A program made the position numbers and the translations under genes. The notes below the pieces were generated by a model that saw only the letters and a list, made by a program, of their open reading frames with translations, did no database searches and was not told the DNA's origin. DNA of 7,180 nucleotides, from NCBI GenBank assembly GCA_029243665.1, contig JAQWRO010000123.1:1-7180 (forward strand), written 5' to 3'. The stretch is from Gammaproteobacteria bacterium (lineage in GTDB: Bacteria > Pseudomonadota > Gammaproteobacteria > Comchoanobacterales > Comchoanobacteraceae). Shown here one piece after another: positions 1 to 5,381 of the stretch (positions are counted from its first letter, which is position 1; each line of letters starts with the position of its first letter).

Positions 1-222
1 CAAGATTTACACCCAAGGCCTAGTAAACACATTTATCCGCAAAGACAAGTCTATAGAAAGCGTTTAAATAAGCCTTCAAGTTCAAACACTTTGCAAGCAA
101 GTTCAAACACCTTGCAAGCAAGTTCAAACACCTTGCAAGCATTGCCTATGTTTAAACCAAGCCCTATAAGGCAGCGGCGACCTTCTTTTATTTTTGATAC
201 TAGTTCAAATGATTTCAAATAG
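1..222 (+). CDS. C-terminal fragment of an unidentified protein with a 7-residue tandem repeat (5' end outside window)
   Basis: Frame 1 is open from the first base to a TAG at 220-222, giving 73 residues with no start codon needed inside the window. The fragment is basic, proline- and serine-rich and looks disordered. Residues 27-47 are three copies of SSNTLQA, encoded by the 21-bp DNA repeat, and the tail ends [17 protein letters not shown]. The only difference between repeat copies is a synonymous ACT/ACC threonine codon. I do not recognise the protein; no catalytic motif or membrane segment is visible. The last 18 bases overlap the 3' end of the convergent thiolase gene. Caution: frame 2 is also open from the edge, but only to a TAA at 65-67, so the upstream gene could instead end there and leave the repeats intergenic. 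An open run of 73 codons in AT-rich DNA favours frame 1 without proving it. Confidence 0.5.
   Translation, partial: QDLHPRPSKHIYPQRQVYRKRLNKPSSSNTLQASSNTLQASSNTLQALPMFKPSPIRQRRPSFIFDTSSNDFK
78..140. repeat. Tandem repeat, 3 x 21 bp
   Basis: Three head-to-tail 21-bp units lie at 78-98, 99-119 and 120-140. Units 2 and 3 are identical. Unit 1 differs by one base (T instead of C at position 90). The unit length is a multiple of three, so the array keeps the plus-strand frame open and encodes SSNTLQA three times. Near-identity of the units suggests recent expansion by slippage, so copy number may vary between strains. Confidence 0.95.
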
Positions 223-1386
223 CCCAGCAGCGCCCATCCCACCACCAATACACATAGAAACAACAGCATATTTGGCGCCACGACGTTTGCCCTCAATAAG
301 GACATGTCCGGTTAATCTTGAGCCAGTCATGCCAAAAGGGTGTCCGATCGCAATGCTACCGCCATTGACATTTAGTTTGTTTGGGTCAATGCCAAGTTTT
401 TGTTGACAATAAATGACCTGAACTGCAAAGGCTTCATTGATTTCCCATAAATCAATGTCATCAACAGTAAGTTTATGTTGTTTGAGTAGTTTAGGGATCG
501 CATACACAGGGCCAATGCCCATTTCATCTGGCTCACACCCTGCAACAGCAAGACCTTTAAATATACCCATGGGTGTTAAATTGTTTTTTTCAGCAAAAGT
601 ATTGGAAGTTAATAAACATGCTGATGCACCATCGCTCATTTGGCAGGCATTCCCTGCAGTGATGAAGTTTTTGTCTCCTCTCACAGGGGTTAAGGTGCTA
701 AGTGCCTCAAGCGTCGTTTCAGGACGGTTACACTGATCTGTATCAAGTGTAATGTCTACCATTTTAATGTTATTTGTTTCGGTATCTTTGACGCCCATCT
801 TAGTCTTGAAAGGGATAATTTCATCTTTATATAAACCTTTTTCTTGAGCCATGGCCGTTCTTTTTTGGCTTTCGAAGGCATATGCATCTTGGTCTTCTCT
901 AGAAATATTATATCGTTTGGCGACGATGTCTGCAGTATCAATCATGGGCATCCACAGCCCTGGATAAGTGGTAGCAAGTGGTGGGTATACAAGCTGATTT
1001 TGATTCATTTGATATTGGACCAGTGAAAGCGATTCAACACCACCGCCAATGGCTACATCAATGCCATCTGTTAAAATTCTTGAAGCAGCTGTCGCAATGG
1101 CTTGTAGTCCAGAAGCACAATACCGGTTAACAGTCATGCCCGGAACAGTAACAGGGCAATTAGCAGCAAGAGCAGCATTACGAGCGATGTTATGTCCCGT
1201 AGCACCTTCAGGTAAGCCGCAGCCAAGTACGATGTCTTCAATTTGATCGGATGATACATGGGCTCTTTCTACCACAGCTTCAATGCATGCCGCGGTCATA
1301 GGAATGCCGTGTGTCGCATTTAAAGCACCTTTAAAACTTTTCGCCAAACCGGTTCTTGCGGTTGATAAAATGACAGCTTCCTTCAT
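205..1386 (-). CDS. fadA: Thiolase (acetyl-CoA C-acyltransferase), beta-oxidation type
   Basis: This 393-residue protein has the usual length of a thiolase I/II subunit. It should catalyse CoA-dependent cleavage of 3-ketoacyl-CoA to acetyl-CoA and a shortened acyl-CoA, in the cytoplasm. Family residues seen: nucleophile Cys90 in [11 protein letters not shown], the NEAFAVQ motif starting at Asn317, His349 in [13 protein letters not shown], and the second catalytic Cys379 in [12 protein letters not shown]. The start is the ATG at 1386-1384, because AAGGAG lies seven bases upstream (1399-1394) and the protein then begins [13 protein letters not shown], as thiolases do. An upstream in-frame ATG at 1422 would add 12 residues but would place the start inside the predicted -10 box. 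It is divergent from the hydratase/dehydrogenase gene, its natural pathway partner. Sequence alone cannot separate a FadA/FadI-type broad enzyme from a biosynthetic acetoacetyl-CoA thiolase; the neighbour argues for beta-oxidation. The gene symbol is by function, not proven orthology. Confidence 0.95.
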   Translation of the reverse strand: MKEAVILSTARTGLAKSFKGALNATHGIPMTAACIEAVVERAHVSSDQIEDIVLGCGLPEGATGHNIARNAALAANCPVTVPGMTVNRYCASGLQAIATAASRILTDGIDVAIGGGVESLSLVQYQMNQNQLVYPPLATTYPGLWMPMIDTADIVAKRYNISREDQDAYAFESQKRTAMAQEKGLYKDEIIPFKTKMGVKDTETNNIKMVDITLDTDQCNRPETTLEALSTLTPVRGDKNFITAGNACQMSDGASACLLTSNTFAEKNNLTPMGIFKGLAVAGCEPDEMGIGPVYAIPKLLKQHKLTVDDIDLWEINEAFAVQVIYCQQKLGIDPNKLNVNGGSIAIGHPFGMTGSRLTGHVLIEGKRRGAKYAVVSMCIGGGMGAAGLFEII

Positions 1387-1393
1387 ATACTTA

Positions 1394-1399
1394 CTCCTT
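1394..1399 (-). promoter_or_regulatory. Ribosome binding site of the thiolase gene
   Basis: AAGGAG on the minus strand lies seven bases before the ATG at 1386. It decides between that start and the in-frame ATG at 1422, which has no comparable site. Confidence 0.85.
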
Positions 1400-1420
1400 G
1401 TTTGTAAATCATTTGCATAC

Positions 1421-1426
1421 ATTATA
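1421..1426 (-). promoter_or_regulatory. Candidate sigma-70 -10 box for the thiolase gene
   Basis: A perfect TATAAT is read on the minus strand, preceded by GGTC. Transcription would begin near 1414, leaving a leader of about 28 bases that contains the AAGGAG. The -35 position at the usual 17-bp spacing (1449-1444) reads CATACC, a poor match; TTCATA at 19 bp is somewhat better. A weak -35 suggests dependence on an activator or regulation by a repressor. Inference from sequence only. Confidence 0.5.
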
Positions 1427-1460
1427 GACCATCAATTAAGCATGGTATGAATTTTATGTC

Positions 1461-1466
1461 TATAAT
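1461..1466 (+). promoter_or_regulatory. Candidate sigma-70 -10 box for the hydratase/dehydrogenase gene
   Basis: A perfect TATAAT is preceded by TGTC. Transcription would begin near 1473, just before the ribosome binding site at 1485-1491. The -35 position at 17 bp (1438-1443) reads AAGCAT, a poor match; TTAAGC at 19 bp is marginal. The site is the mirror image of the minus-strand -10 box across the centre of the spacer. Confidence 0.5.
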
Positions 1467-1484
1467 ATCGATAATTGAATGAAA

Positions 1485-1491
1485 AGGAAGG
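1485..1491 (+). promoter_or_regulatory. Ribosome binding site of the hydratase/dehydrogenase gene
   Basis: The purine-rich AGGAAGG ends four bases before the ATG at 1496 and selects it over the upstream in-frame TTG at 1475, which has no such site. The ATG at 1479 is in another frame and meets TGA after six codons. Confidence 0.75.
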
Positions 1492-1495
1492 CCTC

Positions 1496-3589
1496 ATGAC
1501 AACAACTCAAACGAAATTAACCATTAAAGAATCCATCGCAGTCATCGACATGTGCCGACCACCAGTGAATGCACTCGGTGAAATATTGCGTGATGAAATA
1601 AAAACACATATAGATACATGTGAAAATAATTCTGATGTTAAAGCAATTGTGTTGGCCTCAAGTGCACCAATTTTTTCTGCGGGTGCTGATATCAGTGAAT
1701 TTAAAACAGGTTTTAAGGGTGCATCGTTAGCAAGTATTCAAGAAGCACTTGAGCAATCAAAGAAAATAACAGTTGCACTAATCAATCAAAAGTCATTAGG
1801 GGGTGCCTCAGAAATCGCAGTCGCTTGTCACTACAGGGTTTGTGACGAAAATGCATACATTGGTTTTCCGGAAGTGTCACTTGGCTTGATTCCAGGTGCG
1901 GGTGGAACACAAAGATTGCCTAGGCTTGTGCCATTTAAAGTGGCATTGGAAATGATGCTATCAGGCAAGCCAATTTCAGCTGCTATGGCACTTGAGTCTG
2001 GTTTGGTAGATCATGTGACGTCATCAGAACATTTAAGAGAAGAAGGTTTGGCGTTTGTTGCGAAACTATTACAAGACAAATCTCCTACGAAACCTACATG
2101 TCAACAGTCAGTGAAGGTCGAGGATGCTCAGAACGCTGATTGGGCTTCTGTGGCAGAGCCATTGATGAAGCAAATGGCTAAGCGTGTTGGGCCAACGGCG
2201 CCTAAGGCTTGTTTTGATGCAGTCATGAATGCCTTAGATAAACCATTTATAGAAGGACTAAAAGAAGAGCAGGCGCTTTTTTTCAAAGCCATCTTGAGCC
2301 AAGAATCCCAAGCATTACAGTACGCTTTTTTTGCACAAAGACAGGCTGCCAAGCAAGCGGAGAGCATAAGTGCGCAAGACTTGGTTGTGCCTAAAAAGGT
2401 TGGGGTGATTGGTGCAGGTCTAATGGGCGGTGGTATTGCAATGGTTATGGCCAATGCAGGCCTTGAGGTTCATGTCATTGATATGAGTCAACCTAATCTA
2501 GATAAAGGGTTAGAAAATATCAAAGATAATTATGCTATTTCAGTCAAACATGGCAAGTTGTCCCAGGCAGATATGGATGCGCGTTTGGCTCGCATTCATG
2601 GTTCTGTTTTTATGGCTGATTTAAATGCATGTGATTTAGTGATCGAGGCTGTCTTTGAGGACATGGACTTGAAGAAACAAATATTTGCTGAGTTATGTAA
2701 TAATTGTCCAAAAGATACTATTTTAGCTACGAACACATCCGCATTAGATGTGAACGAAATTGCGAGTGTGGTCGTTAATCCAGAAAGAGTGCTGGGATTA
2801 CATTTTTTCTCCCCTGCTCAGGTAACACATTTGTTAGAGGTTGTTCGTGGAGAAAAAACGTCTGATGCAGTCATGGATGCCATGCTCATATTTGCAAAGA
2901 AAATAAAGAAAACTGCAGTTGTTGTTGGGGTATGTCCAGGTTTTGTGGGCAATAGATTAATGTTTAAATACCTCAAACAAGTCAATGAAATGATTATGTC
3001 TGGGGTTGCACCAAGTAGAATAGATGCCATTATGAAAGATTTTGGTTTCCCTATGGGGCCATGTTTGATGTGCGATATGGTTGGGTTGGATCTTGGTTGG
3101 CAATCGAATAGAGCGCCTAAAGAGCCAAGAGATGTGCTTTGTCAGGCAGGTCGGTTAGGTCAAAAAACTAAGGCGGGGTTTTATGACTACCCAGCAGGTA
3201 TTCGACATCCTGAAGAAAGTAATGAAGCCAATGAGTTATTAAAATCCTTTGCAAGGTCAGCAGGAGTCAAGCAAGAATCGTTAACTGATTTAGAAATATT
3301 AGAGCGTTGTATCTTTGCTTTGGTCAATGAAGGGTTTAAAGTACTTGCAGAAGGTATTGTTGCTCGGCCAAGTGACATAGATGTCATTTATTTATTTGGT
3401 TATGGTTTTCCTCCGTACAAAGGAGGGCCAATGTATTTTGCAGAATCTTTTGGGTTGCAAAAAGTATTGGAAGTCATTGGTGCTTTCCATGTAAGGTATG
3501 GTGATTTTTGGAAGCCAGCACCGTTACTTGTACAAATGGTGCAGGAAAATAAGCGTTTAAAAGATTGGTCTACAGTCAGTGCAGATTGA
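1496..3589 (+). CDS. fadB: Bifunctional enoyl-CoA hydratase / 3-hydroxyacyl-CoA dehydrogenase (MFE1-like)
   Basis: This 697-residue enzyme should hydrate trans-2-enoyl-CoA and oxidise the L-3-hydroxyacyl-CoA product with NAD+, feeding the adjacent thiolase. Residues 1-190 are a crotonase domain with oxyanion-hole motif SAGAD (61-65) and both catalytic glutamates, Glu106 in LGGASE and Glu126 in FPEVSLGLIPGAGG. From about 300 comes an NAD-binding fold, GAGLMG at 306-311 with Asp329 closing strand 2. The dehydrogenase residues are Ser415, His436 (LHFFSP), Glu448 and Asn486 (PGFVGNR), with the spacing of the human enzyme. A second C-terminal dehydrogenase-type domain covers roughly 595-690, including GYGFPPYKGGPM. 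Length and end resemble eukaryotic peroxisomal EHHADH/MFE1 more than E. coli FadB (729 residues). ATG 1496 has AAGGAAGG just upstream; an in-frame TTG at 1475 would add seven residues and is unlikely. Oddities: GGA replaces the usual GGG before Glu106, and Gln98 replaces the usual glycine. The symbol is functional, not a claim of FadB orthology. Confidence 0.95.
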   Translation: MTTTQTKLTIKESIAVIDMCRPPVNALGEILRDEIKTHIDTCENNSDVKAIVLASSAPIFSAGADISEFKTGFKGASLASIQEALEQSKKITVALINQKSLGGASEIAVACHYRVCDENAYIGFPEVSLGLIPGAGGTQRLPRLVPFKVALEMMLSGKPISAAMALESGLVDHVTSSEHLREEGLAFVAKLLQDKSPTKPTCQQSVKVEDAQNADWASVAEPLMKQMAKRVGPTAPKACFDAVMNALDKPFIEGLKEEQALFFKAILSQESQALQYAFFAQRQAAKQAESISAQDLVVPKKVGVIGAGLMGGGIAMVMANAGLEVHVIDMSQPNLDKGLENIKDNYAISVKHGKLSQADMDARLARIHGSVFMADLNACDLVIEAVFEDMDLKKQIFAELCNNCPKDTILATNTSALDVNEIASVVVNPERVLGLHFFSPAQVTHLLEVVRGEKTSDAVMDAMLIFAKKIKKTAVVVGVCPGFVGNRLMFKYLKQVNEMIMSGVAPSRIDAIMKDFGFPMGPCLMCDMVGLDLGWQSNRAPKEPRDVLCQAGRLGQKTKAGFYDYPAGIRHPEESNEANELLKSFARSAGVKQESLTDLEILERCIFALVNEGFKVLAEGIVARPSDIDVIYLFGYGFPPYKGGPMYFAESFGLQKVLEVIGAFHVRYGDFWKPAPLLVQMVQENKRLKDWSTVSAD

Positions 3590-3734
3590 TTAAATTGTCA
3601 GTTTTTAACCTTGTTTTATTGATGTTTTGATTTAAATATGATAGCTTGATTTGCATTGGGCAATGTATGGTTGTGGCATAAGATATGTCTCAATGGATTG
3701 CAGCATTAGAATAAATTAAAACAGGAGTAAACCA
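3590..3734 (+). promoter_or_regulatory. Intergenic spacer with a weak promoter candidate
   Basis: This 145-bp AT-rich spacer has no open frame and no convincing terminator for the upstream gene. The best promoter candidate is TTGGGC (3656-3661), 17 bp, TAAGAT (3679-3684), which would start transcription near 3691. The -35 overlaps a small inverted repeat, CATTG-GG-CAATG, at 3654-3665 that could be an operator. The ribosome binding site AGGAG at 3723-3727 lies seven bases before the next ATG. Promoter and operator are guesses; the ribosome binding site is clear. Confidence 0.35.
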
Positions 3735-4472
3735 ATGAATAATAGAGCATATGCATGTGAGGAAGACATCAAGAAGTTATCTGCTTTGCTTAAAGTGTCT
3801 TTAGCACTGATTGATGAAAAAGTTGTGTTGGCAGAAGATACGTCCATTGACTTTGATGGTATCCAAATTAAAAAAGGTGATTCTTTATTCGAGCTTATAT
3901 TGATAAATAATATTACGCTCATGAGGCCATTACACTTTAAGTTTTACAAAGAAACGTTATACTCGCAAAAATTTTTCGATCTAATATTTAAACTTGATGA
4001 AGGCAAGCAAGCAACCGTGTTTCATTATCTACTTTCATTAAGTAAGTCTGAAGCAAAACTGCTATGTGAGCTAAAACAATATGGCTATGAAGAAAAAACT
4101 TCCAGTGAAGTTTTTGAAAAATGCTTAGAAACCTATGAAAAACAAAAAGAACAAACCAATAAACTAAATACAGTTCAAGAAGTTGGTTCTATGTTTGAAA
4201 CGCCGAAAAAAGAAGTTGTGCCTGAGATTGTTTCTTCTCCAGATGTGCTCCGTAGGACGCTCAAAGATGAAGATTTAAAGAGATTTGAAAAAATATTTGA
4301 TAATATGAATTCTCCTAAATCAAAAAATCAGGTGTTAACGAAGTGGAATTCACTTTTTGATAATCCTGTGATGCAAAATAATATAGGTGCAATATTACTT
4401 GTTCTAGCAGTGATGATCACAGTTATATCTAGTCTTCAGGCTGAGGACTCTGATCCAAGACTAGGTCGTTAA
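3735..4472 (+). CDS. Unknown protein with single C-terminal membrane segment (probable tail anchor)
   Basis: I do not recognise this 245-residue protein. There is no N-terminal signal peptide. Residues 1-135 are mixed charged and hydrophobic, probably alpha-helical, with a strand-like stretch around 38-62 (FDGIQIKKGDSLFELILINN). Residues 125-145 form a highly charged helix (KCLETYEKQKEQTNK) that could be a short coiled coil. A linker at 146-172 rich in Val, Pro and Ser leads to a charged region at 173-210 (RRTLKDEDLKRFEKIFDN). Residues 217-234 (IGAILLVLAVMITVISSL) are the only membrane-spanning segment, followed by an 11-residue tail ending DPRLGR. That layout suggests a protein anchored by its C terminus with the body in the cytoplasm. 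The start is well supported by AGGAG seven bases upstream. The gene stands alone between metabolic and glycan genes, so context gives no function. It could be a lineage-specific envelope protein or an effector; neither is shown. Confidence 0.85.
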   Translation: MNNRAYACEEDIKKLSALLKVSLALIDEKVVLAEDTSIDFDGIQIKKGDSLFELILINNITLMRPLHFKFYKETLYSQKFFDLIFKLDEGKQATVFHYLLSLSKSEAKLLCELKQYGYEEKTSSEVFEKCLETYEKQKEQTNKLNTVQEVGSMFETPKKEVVPEIVSSPDVLRRTLKDEDLKRFEKIFDNMNSPKSKNQVLTKWNSLFDNPVMQNNIGAILLVLAVMITVISSLQAEDSDPRLGR

Positions 4473-4491
4473 AGTAGTAAAAATTCATAAA

Positions 4492-4519
4492 TTGACAAAG
4501 ATTTTTTTGTCGATATTTT
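4492..4519 (+). promoter_or_regulatory. Candidate promoter upstream of the GmhB-like gene
   Basis: A consensus -35 TTGACA (4492-4497) is followed by a 16-bp spacer and TATTTT (4514-4519), a four-of-six match to the -10. The -35 also forms one arm of an imperfect hairpin (GACAAA 4494-4499 with TTTGTC 4506-4511) around a T tract. The stretch could therefore instead be a weak terminator of the 245-residue gene. Confidence 0.4.
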
Positions 4520-4529
4520 AAGCTGATTC

Positions 4530-4555
4530 AGGCAATACGTTCTAGTATTGCCTTT
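4530..4555 (+). terminator. Hairpin between the unknown gene and the GmhB-like gene
   Basis: AGGCAATAC (4530-4538) and GTATTGCCT (4545-4553) form a perfect 9-bp stem with a 6-base loop, GTTCTA. Only a short T run (TTT, 4553-4555) follows, so intrinsic termination would be weak. It lies 58 bp after the stop of the 245-residue gene. If the promoter at 4492-4519 is real, the hairpin would instead sit at the very 5' end of the downstream mRNA. The stem is seen; the role is inferred. Confidence 0.45.
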
Positions 4556-4611
4556 CAGTGCATGATTCAATTTAGTGGCATTCATTTAAAACTTTCTATA
4601 GATTATTGTCT

Positions 4612-5211
4612 ATGGGTATTAATGTCGCACCAAATAAGATTCTTCTTCTTGATAGAGATGGTGTAATCAATAAAAAAGCCGATGAAAATGACTATATTAA
4701 AAGTTGGGAAGCATTTGATTGGATCAAAGATAATGTGGATGGCTTAATTCAGTTGTCTGAGAAAGGTTTTCAATTTATTGTTCTTACCAATCAGGCTGGT
4801 GTTGCAAGAGGTAAAATGACCAGGACCGATTTAGAGCATATTCATCAAAAAATGGTAGAGCATTTAAGTAGCATAAATGTTAAAGTATTAGATGTTTTTG
4901 CCTGTATGCATAATCGTCACGAGGGGTGTGATTGTCGGAAACCAATGCCAGGTCTTTTTATGCAAGCTGCCAAAGCATATGGGTTTGACCTTGAAAAGAC
5001 ATTATACATCGGGGATGATCCTAAGGACTGTAAAGCTGCATGTGCAGCCGGTTCAAATTCTATATTTTTGGGAAGCCCACAAAGATTAGATGATCTAACT
5101 TTGCATGAAAAGCCCATCAAGGTTGCAAATTCTATTAAGGAAGTACTCCCTTTTCTAGAGACTTATTTCAAGCAAGCCAAAGCCACAAATCAATCAGAAA
5201 AACTATTTTAA
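4612..5211 (+). CDS. gmhB: GmhB-like HAD phosphatase (heptose 1,7-bisphosphate 7-phosphatase family)
   Basis: This 199-residue cytoplasmic HAD-IIIA phosphatase probably removes a phosphate from a sugar bisphosphate, most likely D-glycero-D-manno-heptose 1,7-bisphosphate, on the way to nucleotide-activated heptose for surface glycans. Visible motifs: LLLDRDGVIN with nucleophile Asp14 and acid/base Asp16, LTNQAGVARG with Thr59 (motif II), and the zinc-binding set Cys98, His100, Cys106, Cys108 in CMHNRHEGCDCRKP. These are followed by Arg109-Lys110, then GDD at 134-136 with Asp139 (motif IV). The zinc loop is of the short type. Length fits GmhB (about 190 residues). ATG 4612 is chosen; an in-frame TTG at 4606 would add only two residues. 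No Shine-Dalgarno sequence is visible before either. It precedes a glycan-type ABC exporter, which supports a glycan role. Histidinol-phosphate phosphatases share this fold, but no his genes are nearby, and the exact anomer or heptose substrate cannot be read from sequence. Confidence 0.87.
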   Translation: MGINVAPNKILLLDRDGVINKKADENDYIKSWEAFDWIKDNVDGLIQLSEKGFQFIVLTNQAGVARGKMTRTDLEHIHQKMVEHLSSINVKVLDVFACMHNRHEGCDCRKPMPGLFMQAAKAYGFDLEKTLYIGDDPKDCKAACAAGSNSIFLGSPQRLDDLTLHEKPIKVANSIKEVLPFLETYFKQAKATNQSEKLF

Positions 5212-5226
5212 AAAGTAAAAAAATCA

Positions 5227-5255
5227 TTGATAAAGCCAATGAAGAACGATAGTAT
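5227..5255 (+). promoter_or_regulatory. Candidate promoter for the ABC exporter operon
   Basis: TTGATA (5227-5232), a five-of-six match to the -35, is followed by 17 bp and TAGTAT (5250-5255), a four-of-six match to the -10. Transcription would begin near 5262 and give a leader of about 115-120 bases containing the ops-like element. The -10 overlaps a direct repeat GATAGTA-T-GATAGTA (5248-5262). I see no terminator after the GmhB-like gene, so read-through from that gene is also possible. Confidence 0.4.
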
Positions 5256-5283
5256 GATAGTAATTCCTGGGGCCAATCGTCCC

Positions 5284-5303
5284 TGCGGTAGCCGTTAAAT
5301 CAA
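5284..5303 (+). promoter_or_regulatory. ops/JUMPstart-like element in the leader of the glycan operon
   Basis: TGCGGTAGCCGT (5284-5295) contains GCGGTAGC, the core of the ops element (recalled as GGCGGTAGCGTG) that recruits the antiterminator RfaH to paused RNA polymerase. The bases that form the small ops hairpin (GC-GGTA-GC) are kept; the 3' flank differs. The run GGTAGCCGTTAAATCA (5287-5302) also matches 13 of 16 positions of the other JUMPstart half as I recall it (GGTAGCTGTTAAGCCA). It sits about 80-90 bases before the exporter start, in the right orientation and in an unusually GC-rich patch of an AT-rich spacer. Activity depends on an RfaH homologue being encoded elsewhere. Confidence 0.5.
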
Positions 5304-5381
5304 ATGTAAATATTGTGAATAAGTTAGTATTTTAGGTGCAATTATTTGGTTTATACGCTTCTGTTTTTTTGATGTATGCAT

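Larger units (their letters stand above)
1421..1466. promoter_or_regulatory. Inverted repeat joining the two divergent -10 boxes
   Basis: ATTATAGAC at 1421-1429 and GTCTATAAT at 1458-1466 form a perfect 9-bp inverted repeat. Its centre lies between 1443 and 1444, exactly where the two 17-bp-spaced -35 slots meet. Both promoters would therefore occupy the same 46 bp on opposite DNA faces. I find no clear FadR-like (TGGTnnnACCA) or PsrA-like operator here. An 8-bp palindrome TATCGATA at 1466-1473 sits over the likely plus-strand start point. Confidence 0.6.

Noticed and set aside
78..140. CRISPR array
   Set aside because: The units are contiguous with no spacers and are only 21 bp, so this is a simple tandem repeat.
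51..305. Minus-strand 84-codon frame with hydrophobic N terminus and ACKVFEL repeats
   Set aside because: Its first third is the thiolase 3' end read in another frame, there is no ribosome binding site, and the repeats are open in this direction simply because the unit is 21 bp.
2128..2454. Minus-strand 108-codon frame
   Set aside because: Fully antisense to the intact hydratase/dehydrogenase coding sequence, with low-complexity Ala/Ile/Pro composition typical of a shadow frame.
3654..3665. CATTG-GG-CAATG inverted repeat as a regulator operator
   Set aside because: Five-bp arms are too short to stand as a separate finding; kept only as a note in the spacer entry.
5248..5262. GATAGTA direct repeat as a regulator site
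   Set aside because: Two 7-bp copies with one base between them are easily explained by chance in AT-rich DNA and overlap the promoter candidate.
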